Shown here one piece after another: positions 22,138-31,066 of a DNA stretch of 64,000 nt; positions within the stretch are counted from its first letter, which is position 1; each line of letters starts with the position of its first letter. The DNA lies in NCBI GenBank assembly GCA_024234855.1, contig JACKNN010000002.1:558001-622000 (forward strand), in the 5' to 3' direction. Origin of the DNA: Pseudomonadales bacterium. Its GTDB lineage: Bacteria; Pseudomonadota; Gammaproteobacteria; Pseudomonadales; Halieaceae. The translations under genes were made by a program, and so were the position numbers. The notes beneath the pieces were generated by a model. That model was not told where the DNA came from. It saw nothing but the letters and a program-made list of their open reading frames with translations, and did not search any database.

Positions 22138-23514
22138 TTACAGACTGCTGACACGCAGTTTGAGGGTCTGGCCTGGCTGCAGGTATTTGCGTGGGTCCAG
22201 GGCGTTCCAGGCAACGATATCGTCGACCGAGATTTTGTACTTGCCGGCGATCCCGGCCAGGGAGTCCCCGCGCTGGACCTTGTAACCGAGGGTCGGGGGC
22301 GGCACCTGGGCGGTGATGGCAAGACCGGGTGCCAGGAAGCTGGTCGGAATCATCAGCGTGGAACCGGCCCTGATATTACTGCCCGAGAGGCCATTGATGC
22401 GGCGCAAAGCGGCGACATCGGTGTGGAATTTTTTGGCGATGACCAGCAGGTTGTCACCGGGTTTGACGGTGTAGTGGCGCCAGCGGATCCGCTCCGCCGG
22501 GGTCAGTTGTGCCAGTTCTTCCTCGAAGCGGGCGCCGCTGCCCGCCGGCACCAACAACTCCTGCGGCCGGTCGGGAGCCGTGGCCCACTGCAATTGCCCG
22601 GGATTGAGTTCACGCAGCGTCTCGAGGCTCACGTCCGCCAGTTCGGCGGCCCGGGCGAGGTCTATTTGCCCGCCGACTTCCGCCACTTCAAAGGCCGGTT
22701 CATCGGCTATCGAGGGTATTTCAACCGCGTGGCTCTCGGGTTCGGCGACGATCCGGGACAGCGCCAGCACCTTGGGCACGTAGCGGCGGGTTTCACGAGG
22801 CAGGTCCAGGGACCAGAAATCGGTGGGCAGGCCTTTTTCAAGATTGGCCTTGCGAGCCCGGGCTACCCGGCCTTCACCGGCGTTGTAGGCGGCCAGGGCC
22901 AGCAGCCAGTCATTGTCAAATTCGCTGTGCAATTCTTCCAGGTAATCCAGGGCGACTTCGGTCGAGTCGCGCACCGCGCGGCGACCGTCGAACCACGAGT
23001 CCTGTTGCAAGCCCAGGTTTTCCCCGGTTTGCGGCATGATCTGCCAGAGCCCCGCGGCCTGGCTGGACGAGTAGGTGAACGGATCGAGCGTGCTCTCGAC
23101 CAGCGGCACCAGCGCTATCTCCATGGGCATGTTGCGCTTCTGCACCTCCTCGACAATGTAGTACAGGTAGAGCGAGCCGCGCTCGGATACCTGCGGCAGA
23201 TAATCGGGCTGGGCCAGGTAGCTGGTCACCGCCAGGTCAACCTGCCTGTTGTCGACCTGCTCCTGCCAACTGAGCGAGGAGCGAATCCGTTCCCACAAAT
23301 CCCCTGTATCCTGCGCCCCCTGGTGTCCTGTTGCGGCTGTTGCCGCCGGCGTTTTTGGGGTCCAGGGCGAGTGGCCGAAATTGGCGGGGGAGCCGGGGTA
23401 GGTGTGCTGGGCCAGCGAGGAGGCCATGGGGAGGGCGCCAGCGGGGCCTGTCGACTGGCAGCCGGCGGCCAACATTAAAGTAGAAATTACTATAAAAAAA
23501 TAAGCTAACTTCAT
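22138..23514 (-). CDS. mltD: Membrane-bound lytic murein transglycosylase D
   Basis: Cleaves peptidoglycan glycan strands. 458 residues. It has a lipoprotein-type signal, MKLAYFFIVISTLMLAAGC, with Cys19 at the lipobox. The SLT domain shows the catalytic glutamate in VPLVESTLDPF near 125, then AAGLWQIMPQTGENLGL. Two C-terminal LysM modules follow: YTVKPGDNLLVIAKKF near 345 and YKVQRGDSLAGIAGKY near 412. It is divergent from the methyltransferase-rnhA-dnaQ operon; E. coli also keeps mltD near yafS-rnhA-dnaQ. Confidence 0.94.
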   Translation of the reverse strand: MKLAYFFIVISTLMLAAGCQSTGPAGALPMASSLAQHTYPGSPANFGHSPWTPKTPAATAATGHQGAQDTGDLWERIRSSLSWQEQVDNRQVDLAVTSYLAQPDYLPQVSERGSLYLYYIVEEVQKRNMPMEIALVPLVESTLDPFTYSSSQAAGLWQIMPQTGENLGLQQDSWFDGRRAVRDSTEVALDYLEELHSEFDNDWLLALAAYNAGEGRVARARKANLEKGLPTDFWSLDLPRETRRYVPKVLALSRIVAEPESHAVEIPSIADEPAFEVAEVGGQIDLARAAELADVSLETLRELNPGQLQWATAPDRPQELLVPAGSGARFEEELAQLTPAERIRWRHYTVKPGDNLLVIAKKFHTDVAALRRINGLSGSNIRAGSTLMIPTSFLAPGLAITAQVPPPTLGYKVQRGDSLAGIAGKYKISVDDIVAWNALDPRKYLQPGQTLKLRVSSL

Positions 23515-23647
23515 GAAATCATTTCTTATTTTTTATTCCAATGAAAAATGCGCTAACGAAATCCTTCCTGCCCCGCACTACTGACAACGCGCCAGCGGTG
23601 ATGTTCCCCGGAAGTCTAACCTTCACCTTGTCCCACTACCAAGCGAT

Positions 23648-23724
23648 TACTGCATTTTGGCGTGCAAAAATGGGTCATTGCCGGGCGGGTGCCGCCGGCG
23701 TTCAAATCGCGCCAAAATGCAGTA
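23648..23724. repeat. 15-bp inverted repeat upstream of the methyltransferase gene
   Basis: The left arm 23648-23662 (TACTGCATTTTGGCG) is exactly complementary to the right arm 23710-23724, with 47 bases between them. The inner region can fold further (GCCGGGCGG against CCGCCGGC). The right arm ends two bases before the proposed ATG at 23727. It could be an operator or an mRNA hairpin hiding the ribosome-binding site. It has no T-tract, so it is not a standard terminator. Confidence 0.75.
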
Positions 23725-23726
23725 CC

Positions 23727-24599
23727 ATGGCGGCTCAAAATCCGCGAGCTGAGGGCCGGGCCCGGGGGACGTCCTCGCCGCCGGCGACAGCTCCAACAAG
23801 TGGTGAAGTTATAGATACATTGACCGAACTCGAGTCCTGGTACGAGCGGGAAAACGGGCAATACCTGCTGGCCGGCACCCGCAAGGCGGTCGCGGGCGTG
23901 TTGGATACCGCGTTCGGCTACCACCTGCTGCAGACCGGCTGTTCACGCGGCCATGCGCTGTTCTCAGACAGCCCGATCAACCACCGGATCTACGCGGCGG
24001 AGCAGGCCGGTGATCAAATTACCCTGCTGGCCTCGGCAGACGAGCTGCCGCTGGAAAGCGACAGTGTAGACACAGTCATCGCCCACCACACGCTGGATTT
24101 TGCCGGCAATCCCCACCAGGTATTGCGGGAGATCCAGCGCGTGCTGACACCCCAGGGCCATTTGCTGATCGTCGGCTTCAATCCGCACAGCCTGCTGGGC
24201 CTGAACACCTGGCTGCGGGGTATGAGCCGCAACTCGCTCTGGCACCGTCATAAGTCGGTGAGCGAGAGCCGCCTGACAGACTGGTTGCACCTGCTGGGGT
24301 GTGAGGTACAGGACACTGTTCGCCTGGGTATGCTGCCGCTGGCGGGGCGCGGCGCCCTGCGGCGCGCCCTGGTGCGGGTGGACAACTGGAGCCAGCGCCA
24401 CAACCTGCCCGGCGGCGGTATTTATATACTGCACGCGATCAAGCAGGTCTCCGCTGTCCATCGGCCGCGGCGCCAGTGGCAACTGCGCAGGGAGCAACTG
24501 ATCAGCCTGGTGCCCAAGCCGGCGGCGGCGCCGACCCCGTACCGGCCATCCCGGATCGGCTCGGCCCGCCGCGATCGCAGCCGGGAGGGCGAGGTTTGA
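23727..24599 (+). CDS. SAM-dependent methyltransferase (YafS-like, Methyltransf_11 type)
   Basis: About 290 residues if started at ATG 23727; the frame is open to 23541 and the first ~35 residues are low-complexity, so a start as late as TTG 23820 is possible. The body carries [26 protein letters not shown] and [23 protein letters not shown], the post-motif pattern of class I methyltransferases. Gene order methyltransferase-rnhA-dnaQ beside mltD matches E. coli yafS. Substrate unknown. The stop overlaps the rnhA start. Confidence 0.8.
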   Translation: MAAQNPRAEGRARGTSSPPATAPTSGEVIDTLTELESWYERENGQYLLAGTRKAVAGVLDTAFGYHLLQTGCSRGHALFSDSPINHRIYAAEQAGDQITLLASADELPLESDSVDTVIAHHTLDFAGNPHQVLREIQRVLTPQGHLLIVGFNPHSLLGLNTWLRGMSRNSLWHRHKSVSESRLTDWLHLLGCEVQDTVRLGMLPLAGRGALRRALVRVDNWSQRHNLPGGGIYILHAIKQVSAVHRPRRQWQLRREQLISLVPKPAAAPTPYRPSRIGSARRDRSREGEV

Positions 24600-25048
24600 A
24601 GCAGGTTGAGATATTTACCGACGGGGCCTGCCGCGGCAATCCCGGTCCCGGTGGCTGGGGCGTGTTGCTGCGTCACAAGGGTGTTGAGCGGACACTGTAT
24701 GGGGCCGAACCGCATACGACCAACAATCGCATGGAGTTGATGGCCGCCATCGAAGGGCTCAAAGCACTGCGCGAATCCTGCAGCGTGACGCTCACCACCG
24801 ATTCCGTCTATGTGAAAAACGGTATTACCACCTGGCTGGCGGGCTGGAAACGCAAGGGCTGGAAAACCGCGGGGCGCCAGCCGGTCAAGAATGTCGACCT
24901 GTGGCAGGCCCTGGATGAGCAGAACCAGCGCCACCAGGTGCAGTGGCATTGGGTGAAAGGCCACAGCGGCCATCGGGAGAACGAGATAGCGGACCAACTC
25001 GCCAATCGCGGGATCGATGAAATGGGTAACAAGGGGGCGGGCGCGTGA
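24596..25048 (+). CDS. rnhA: Ribonuclease HI
   Basis: Degrades the RNA strand of RNA-DNA hybrids. 150 residues starting with TTG ([22 protein letters not shown] in the usual alignment), preceded by GGGAGG and overlapping the upstream TGA. Catalytic acidic residues are visible in [23 protein letters not shown] and [22 protein letters not shown] and [10 protein letters not shown] are further hallmarks. The end overlaps the GTG start of dnaQ. In E. coli rnhA and dnaQ are divergent; here they share an operon. Confidence 0.96.
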   Translation: MKQVEIFTDGACRGNPGPGGWGVLLRHKGVERTLYGAEPHTTNNRMELMAAIEGLKALRESCSVTLTTDSVYVKNGITTWLAGWKRKGWKTAGRQPVKNVDLWQALDEQNQRHQVQWHWVKGHSGHRENEIADQLANRGIDEMGNKGAGA

Positions 25049-25779
25049 GACAAATTGTCCTGGACACCGAAACCACCGGCCTGGAGGCCTCCCAGGGACA
25101 CCGGATCATCGAGATCGGTTGTGTCGAGCTCATCAATCGGCGCCTGACCGGCAACCACTATCACCAGTACATCAATCCCCAGCGTGAGATCGACCAGGGT
25201 GCGATAGAAGTGCATGGGATTACCAGTGAGTTTCTCACCGACAAGCCCCTGTTCGCCCAGGTGGCCGCGGATTTTGTTGACTTTATCAGCGGCGCCGAGT
25301 TGATCATCCACAACGCGCCTTTCGACCTTGGCTTTCTCGACGCTGAGCTGCAGCGCCTGCCCACGCAGTACGGCGCGGTCAGGGAATTGTGCGCGGTGAT
25401 AGACACCCTGGTGATGGCGCGTGCCAAGCATCCCGGGCAGCGCAATAACCTGGACGCCCTGTGTCAGCGCTACGATGTCGACAATTCGCAACGGGATCTG
25501 CACGGCGCGCTGCTCGATGCCGAAATCCTGGCGGATGTCTACCTGGCGATGACCGGCGGCCAGACCACCTTCCAGTTGTCAGATGCCTCCGCCAACAGCG
25601 GCGATGGCGGCCCGGGCAGTCAGCAGATCCGGCGGCTGGCGACAGGGCGCGCAGCCCTGCCCGTGATAGCGGCGACCCCCGCGGAGCGCTCGGCCCACGA
25701 GGCCCAACTCGACGCGATCGCCGCCAGCAGCGGTGGCCGGGTCCTGTGGCGTGAACTGGCCGAGCGCGGTCTGGCCTAG
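25045..25779 (+). CDS. dnaQ: DNA polymerase III epsilon subunit (3'-5' proofreading exonuclease)
   Basis: Proofreading subunit of the replicative polymerase core. 244 residues, GTG start overlapping the rnhA stop. DEDD exonuclease motifs: Exo [10 protein letters not shown] at the start, Exo [13 protein letters not shown] near 90, Exo [19 protein letters not shown] near 155. The C-terminal ~60 residues are the linker and polymerase-binding tail. The stop codon TAG shares the tetranucleotide CTAG (25776-25779) with the stop of nhaB on the other strand. Confidence 0.96.
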   Translation: MRQIVLDTETTGLEASQGHRIIEIGCVELINRRLTGNHYHQYINPQREIDQGAIEVHGITSEFLTDKPLFAQVAADFVDFISGAELIIHNAPFDLGFLDAELQRLPTQYGAVRELCAVIDTLVMARAKHPGQRNNLDALCQRYDVDNSQRDLHGALLDAEILADVYLAMTGGQTTFQLSDASANSGDGGPGSQQIRRLATGRAALPVIAATPAERSAHEAQLDAIAASSGGRVLWRELAERGLA

Positions 25780-27281
25780 ATAAACAGCGACACGCAGGCC
25801 AGGCCGACCCCACCCATAACAATCGTATAGGGTAGTGCCATAATAACCATGCGACCGTAAGACAGCCGGATCAGCGGCGCCAGCGCCGACGTCAGCAGGA
25901 ACAGGAAGGCGGCCTGGCCATTGGGGGTGGCGACGCTGGGCAGGTTGGTCCCGGTGTTGATCGCCACCGCGAGCTGGTCGAACTCGGCCCGGGTGATAGT
26001 GCCCGCGTCCAACGCCGCCTTGACCTCGTTGATGTACACCGTGGCCACGAACACATTATCGCTGATCATCGACAGCACGCCGTTGGCCAGAAAGAACATG
26101 GCGGGGCGTATCCCCGACTCCATGGCAAGCACCGCGTCTATGACCGGCGTGAACAGGTGCTGGTCGTGGATCACCGCCACAATGGCAAAGAAAACCACCA
26201 GCAGGGCGGTAAAGGGGAGGGCCTCTTCGAAGGCATGACCCAGCTGGTGTTCCTCGATCACGCCGTTGAACGCCGTCAGCAGGACGATGACCATCAGGCC
26301 GATGAGGCCTACCGCCGCCAGGTGAAATGCGAGTCCGGCGACAAGGATTGCCGCGACCACCGCCTGCACAGCCAGTCGGGCGTTTGAGCGGTTGTTGCGA
26401 TGCGACTCCTGCGCCTGTTGGAACTCAAGCAGCACGTCACGCACCCGGGGCGGCAGTTTGGCGCCATAGCCGAATTTTCCGCTCACTTCCAGCAGGTAGC
26501 AGGTGAGCAGGCCAGCGGCCAGCACCGGCATGCTGACCGGCGCCATGATGGTAAAGAACTTTACGAAATCCCAGTGCGCGACCGTGGCGATCAGCAGGTT
26601 CTGGGGCTCGCCCACCAGCGTGCACACGCCGCCCAGCGCCGTACCCACCGCGCCATGCATCAGCAGGCTTCGCAGGAAGGCCCTGAAGTTTTCCAGGTCT
26701 TCGCGGTGCAGGTCGTGTACGCCGTCATCCACCGAGTGGTCGTGTTCCTCATGTGCCAGGTTCTTGCCCGAGGCGACCTTATGATAGACCGAGTAGAAAC
26801 CCACGCCGACGCTGATCAACACCGCGGTGACGGTGAGGGCGTCGAGAAAGGCCGAAAGAAACGCTGCGACCAGGGAAAACAGCAGGGACAACAGGATTTT
26901 AGAGCGGACATTCAGTAGTATCCGCGTGAATACAAACAGCAGCAGCTCCTTCATGAAGTATATGCCGGCGACCATGAACATCAGCAGCAGGATTACCTCG
27001 AAATTGGCGGCGGTTTCGTCGAACACCATCTGCGGCGTCGTCATCCCCAGGATGACAGCCTCTATCGCCAGCAGGCCGCCAGGCTGCAGGGGATAGCAGC
27101 GCAGGGCCAGGGCCAGGGTGAAAATGAATTCGGCGATCAGTATCCATCCGGTGACGAATGGCCCAAGCAGGTAGAGTGCCAGCGGATTGACCAGCAAAAA
27201 CGCGATAATGGTTTTCTTGTACCAGGTCGGCGAGGAACCGAGAAAATTCCTCCACAGGGCATTGGCGGGTGTGTCACTCAT
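25776..27281 (-). CDS. nhaB: Na+/H+ antiporter NhaB
   Basis: Inner-membrane sodium/proton antiporter for sodium and pH homeostasis, expected in a marine organism. About 501 residues; ATG 27281 ([18 protein letters not shown]) chosen over the upstream ATG at 27332 because E. coli NhaB begins similarly. Strongly hydrophobic, about 12 helices. Family segments include [34 protein letters not shown] near 230 and the C-terminal [21 protein letters not shown] near 450. It is convergent with dnaQ, with overlapping stop codons. Confidence 0.93.
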   Translation of the reverse strand: MSDTPANALWRNFLGSSPTWYKKTIIAFLLVNPLALYLLGPFVTGWILIAEFIFTLALALRCYPLQPGGLLAIEAVILGMTTPQMVFDETAANFEVILLLMFMVAGIYFMKELLLFVFTRILLNVRSKILLSLLFSLVAAFLSAFLDALTVTAVLISVGVGFYSVYHKVASGKNLAHEEHDHSVDDGVHDLHREDLENFRAFLRSLLMHGAVGTALGGVCTLVGEPQNLLIATVAHWDFVKFFTIMAPVSMPVLAAGLLTCYLLEVSGKFGYGAKLPPRVRDVLLEFQQAQESHRNNRSNARLAVQAVVAAILVAGLAFHLAAVGLIGLMVIVLLTAFNGVIEEHQLGHAFEEALPFTALLVVFFAIVAVIHDQHLFTPVIDAVLAMESGIRPAMFFLANGVLSMISDNVFVATVYINEVKAALDAGTITRAEFDQLAVAINTGTNLPSVATPNGQAAFLFLLTSALAPLIRLSYGRMVIMALPYTIVMGGVGLACVSLFI

Positions 27282-27403
27282 CGCAGATATAGTCCTATTT
27301 ATTGAGCCGGGCAGTTTACGTGATTGTCCCACTGTTTTCGATGCATTCCGGCGGCGCTTGCCCCTCGCACAGGGCAGGCTTACTATAGCCGGTCTTTTAG
27401 CCG

Positions 27404-28231
27404 GTGGAATCCACAGCCGTGTTTCGACCCGACCACATACCCCCTGACAGTGCGGATGACGAGCTGCATATTGTATTCCAGCGCGGACAGCTGCTCAGCG
27501 ATATGCGCGCGGCCGATAGCTGCCTGATCGGGCGACGCCAGCTCGATGCGCATCGCTGGCGGGTACAGCGGCGCCAGTTTCTCGGCTACTGGCATGACCG
27601 GCCCTGCTACGCGCTGGAAATCGACGAGGTGGAAGAGGTCGATCCCCTGCAGTACCAGGTGGGCAACCTCTACCAGATCCTGGGACGGGTTGATGAGCAA
27701 CTGTTCGCCCTCGCTGGCCGGGCCGCACAGCTGCTGGACTGGGAGCGTGACCACCGGTTTTGCGGCCGCTGCGGCGAACAGATGCGACTGGATACGCAGG
27801 AGCGCGCCATGCGTTGCGGTCCCTGCGGCACAGTCAATTTTCCCCGTATAGCGCCCTGCGTCATCGTGCTGGTCACCCGTGGCGAGGAGTTGCTGCTGGC
27901 CCGCAACGCCAACTTTCCCGGACCGATGTACAGCACCCTGGCGGGCTTTATCGAGGCAGGCGAAACAGTAGAGCAGACGCTGGTTCGCGAGGTCCGGGAG
28001 GAAGTCGGCATTGAGGTGGCAAGGCCGCGTTACTTCCAATCGCAGTCCTGGCCTTTTCCCAACCAGCTGATGCTGGGTTTTTTTGCCGACTACGCCGGCG
28101 GCGAGATCGTATGCGACCAGCGTGAAATCGCCGATGCGCAGTGGTTTCACTACCGCGAACTGCCCATGATCCCGCCGCCGTCTTCGGTGGCAGGGCAGCT
28201 CATACGCCATTACACCAGCCAGCTCGGCTAG
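27404..28231 (+). CDS. nudC: NAD(H) pyrophosphatase / RNA NAD-cap hydrolase NudC
   Basis: Nudix hydrolase that cleaves NADH and removes NAD caps from RNA. 275 residues, GTG start (GTG 27419 also possible). A four-cysteine zinc ribbon, FCGRCGEQM then RCGPCG, lies near 118-140. The Nudix box [20 protein letters not shown] is near 178. The NudC signature follows as SQSWPFPNQ near 210 (usual SQPWPFPxS), which separates it from other Nudix enzymes. A weak promoter TTGCCC-N17-TACTAT ends at 27386. Confidence 0.94.
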   Translation: MESTAVFRPDHIPPDSADDELHIVFQRGQLLSDMRAADSCLIGRRQLDAHRWRVQRRQFLGYWHDRPCYALEIDEVEEVDPLQYQVGNLYQILGRVDEQLFALAGRAAQLLDWERDHRFCGRCGEQMRLDTQERAMRCGPCGTVNFPRIAPCVIVLVTRGEELLLARNANFPGPMYSTLAGFIEAGETVEQTLVREVREEVGIEVARPRYFQSQSWPFPNQLMLGFFADYAGGEIVCDQREIADAQWFHYRELPMIPPPSSVAGQLIRHYTSQLG

Positions 28232-28263
28232 TTTCACACACCCTGAATCCTGGAGTTTACGTT

Positions 28264-29322
28264 TTGGAATTTATCTATGAATACGGCCTGTTCCTGGCCC
28301 AGGTCGTCACTTTCGTCGCCGCCATTCTCATTGTGGCAGCAAGCCTGGTCGCACTGGGGCAGCGGCAGAAGGCTGATCAACACGAAGGCCACATCGAAGT
28401 CCGGGATGTCAACGAGAAGTACCGCCACATAGGCGAGCACATCCAGCAGATGGTGGTAGAGCCGGACGTGCTGAAAGCTACCCGCAAAGCGGAGAAGAAG
28501 ACGGCGAAGGCGGAACGCAAGGCGGCCAGGAAAAAACTGGGCAAGGGCGTCGATGACGCCGAGCACCGCAAGTGCCTCTACGTACTGGATTTCGAAGGTG
28601 ACATCAAAGCCAGTGCGGCTGACAACCTGCGGGAGGAAATTTCCGCGGTGCTGCCGCAGGTGAAGCCGGGAGACGAATTGCTGGTACGGGTCGAAAGCCC
28701 GGGCGGGATGGTGCACGGCTACGGCCTTGCCGCCAGCCAGTTACAGCGGATAAGGGATGCCGGCGTGCCGCTGACGATCGCCGTCGACAAGGTGGCCGCC
28801 AGCGGCGGTTACATGATGGCCTGCGTGGCCAACCGCATTATCGCGGCACCATTTGCCGTGATCGGGTCCATCGGCGTGTTGGCCCAGTTGCCCAATTTCC
28901 ATCGCCTGCTGAAAAAGCATGATATCGACTTTGAGTTGTTCACCGCCGGTGAATACAAGCGCACCGTAACCATGTTCGGAGAGAACACCGAAAAAGGTCG
29001 GGAAAAATTCACCCAGGAGCTGGAGGAAACCCACGCCCTGTTCAAGGATTTCGTCAGCGCCAACCGCCCGGGCCTGGATATCGCCAAGGTGGCCACAGGG
29101 GAAATCTGGTACGGCCGCAAGGCGATCGACGTCGGTCTGGTCGATGAATTGCAAACCAGCGACGCGTTCGTGCAGGGACGACTGGCGGACTGGGACGTAT
29201 TCGAGGTCAGGTTCGTGCACAAGAAAACCTGGCAGGAAAAACTCGGGCTGGCCGCGGAGGGCGCGATGGAAAAAGCCCTCCTCAAGATATGGCAGAAAGG
29301 GCTGGATCGGCGTAACGCCTGA
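28264..29322 (+). CDS. sohB: Inner-membrane serine peptidase SohB (S49 family)
   Basis: Signal-peptide-peptidase-like protease. About 352 residues from a TTG start at 28264 with GGAG 8 bases upstream; the N-terminal EFIYEYGLFLAQVVTF aligns with E. coli SohB (349 residues). One N-terminal membrane helix (about 8-30), a charged Lys/Ala-rich linker (about 75-100), then the protease domain with ESPGGMVHGYG near 148 and the nucleophile region KVAASGGYMMA near 178. The likely catalytic lysine is in AGEYKRTVTMFG near 230. It converges on sulP with 7 bases between stops. Confidence 0.9.
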   Translation: MEFIYEYGLFLAQVVTFVAAILIVAASLVALGQRQKADQHEGHIEVRDVNEKYRHIGEHIQQMVVEPDVLKATRKAEKKTAKAERKAARKKLGKGVDDAEHRKCLYVLDFEGDIKASAADNLREEISAVLPQVKPGDELLVRVESPGGMVHGYGLAASQLQRIRDAGVPLTIAVDKVAASGGYMMACVANRIIAAPFAVIGSIGVLAQLPNFHRLLKKHDIDFELFTAGEYKRTVTMFGENTEKGREKFTQELEETHALFKDFVSANRPGLDIAKVATGEIWYGRKAIDVGLVDELQTSDAFVQGRLADWDVFEVRFVHKKTWQEKLGLAAEGAMEKALLKIWQKGLDRRNA

Positions 29323-29329
29323 GACCGCG

Positions 29330-31066
29330 CTAGATAATATAGGGCTCGATCTCATCGAGTTTCAGTGCCTGCACGGCCTGGTGGTGCGTGAGGTACACCT
29401 TGCCGCTCAGGTGTTGCAGGAAATCGGATTTTTGCAGGGTGTCCATGACCGGCCCCTTGACCTCGCTGAGGTTGAGCGTGAGCCCCTGCTCCTGCAGACG
29501 GTGGTTGATTGCCTCCAGCGCTTCCAGCGCGCTGAGATCGATTTCATTGACCGCCGGGCACTGCAGTATCACGTGCTGCAGGCCGTCGATTTCGGCGACC
29601 AGTCGGTAAATATAATCCTCCAGGTAACTGGCATTGGCGAAGTAGAGGCTTTCATCCACCCGCAGTGAGACAATGTTCGGGTGGGTAATCACGTTATGAC
29701 GCTCTACGTTGCGAAAATGCTCGGTACCGGCGATCGCGCCCACGACGGCAATATGGGGGCGGGTGGTCTTGTACAGGTGCAGGCCGATGGAGGCGACAAT
29801 ACCGGCGAGCACGCCGAGCTCGACGCCGAGCAACAGCGTTGCCACGATGGTGGTCGCCACCGCGACGAAATCGGAGATGGAATACCGCCAGGCCCGCCTT
29901 ATTACGGCGAAGTCTACAAGGGTGGAAACCGCGACGATAATGGTTGCCGCCAGGGTAGCCTTGGGCAGGTAATACAGCACCGGCGTCAGCAGTAGCGCCG
30001 CAAGAGCGATGCCGATTGCGGCAAAAAAACTCGCGGCGGGCGTTTCGGCGCCGGCATCAAAATTAACCACGGAGCGGGAAAACCCACCGGTCACCGGAAA
30101 ACCGCCGGAGACCCCCGAGGCCATGTTGGCGGCGCCCAGTGCGATCAGCTCCTGGTTGGGGTCGATGCGCTGGCGCCGCTTGGCGGCGAGTGTCTTGCCC
30201 ACGGACACGGATTCCACGAAGCCGATAATCGAGATGAGCAGGGCGGGCAGCGCCAGGTCGGACCACAGCTGCAGGTCGAACGAGGGTATCCCCAGGACCG
30301 GAAGTCCGCGCGGCACCGCGCCGACCAGGTCGACGCCGCGCTGGCCGAAGTCCCCGTAATAGCTGGCAAGGGTGGTTGCCAGTATGGCAACTACCGGCCC
30401 GGCCTTGGCGAGCATACCCGCCGGTGTATCGGCCAGGCCACAGCGCCGCAGCAGCGGAGCAAGGCCGCGGCGGGTCCAGAACAGGAAGGCGATGGCGGCG
30501 ACGCCCGTGAGCGTTGCGAGTGCATTGGTATCGGCCAGGTTGCGCGAGAGCGATGCCAGCAGTTCGGTGATGGTGTCGCCGTGGCCGTGGATGCCCAGGA
30601 TATGGCGCAGCTGGCTGAGGCCGATAATAATGCCGGAGGCGGTGATGAATCCCGACACCACCGGGTGGGATAAAAAGTTGGCGAGAAAGCCAAAGCGCAA
30701 CAGCCCCATCACGAACAGCATCAGCCCCGAAATCAGCGCCATGGCGACGGCGGCGGTGGCGTAATCAAGGGTGCCGCTTGCCGCCACCTTGCCGACGGCG
30801 GTGGCGGTCATCAGCGATGCCACGGCCACTGGTCCCACAGAGAGCGCGCGGCTGGTGCCGAACAGGGCATACGCGATGAGCGGGAGGATGCTGGCATAGA
30901 GCCCCATCTCAGCCGGCAGCCCCGCCAGCAGGGCATAAGCCAGCGACTGGGGGATCAGCATGATGGTGACGATCATCGCGGCCAGCATATCGCTGGCCAG
31001 TAGACTGCGGTGGTAACCGCGCGTCCAGGCCAGCGCCGGGAGCAGTCGCTCCAGTAAATCGCTCAA
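29330..31066 (-). CDS. SulP family anion transporter with STAS domain
   Basis: Inner-membrane anion permease. 578 residues: about 12 membrane segments, with IMLIPQSLAYALLAGLPAEMGLYAS near 38 and GPVAVASLMTA near 78 as SulP hallmarks, then a cytoplasmic STAS domain (about 450-570; VNEIDLSALEALEAINHRL). The start overlaps the end of the SQR fusion gene by 4 bases, so it is the third gene of the sigma-54-driven sulfide-oxidation operon. From context it may move sulfite or sulfate; the substrate is not readable from sequence. Confidence 0.88.
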   Translation of the reverse strand: MSDLLERLLPALAWTRGYHRSLLASDMLAAMIVTIMLIPQSLAYALLAGLPAEMGLYASILPLIAYALFGTSRALSVGPVAVASLMTATAVGKVAASGTLDYATAAVAMALISGLMLFVMGLLRFGFLANFLSHPVVSGFITASGIIIGLSQLRHILGIHGHGDTITELLASLSRNLADTNALATLTGVAAIAFLFWTRRGLAPLLRRCGLADTPAGMLAKAGPVVAILATTLASYYGDFGQRGVDLVGAVPRGLPVLGIPSFDLQLWSDLALPALLISIIGFVESVSVGKTLAAKRRQRIDPNQELIALGAANMASGVSGGFPVTGGFSRSVVNFDAGAETPAASFFAAIGIALAALLLTPVLYYLPKATLAATIIVAVSTLVDFAVIRRAWRYSISDFVAVATTIVATLLLGVELGVLAGIVASIGLHLYKTTRPHIAVVGAIAGTEHFRNVERHNVITHPNIVSLRVDESLYFANASYLEDYIYRLVAEIDGLQHVILQCPAVNEIDLSALEALEAINHRLQEQGLTLNLSEVKGPVMDTLQKSDFLQHLSGKVYLTHHQAVQALKLDEIEPYII

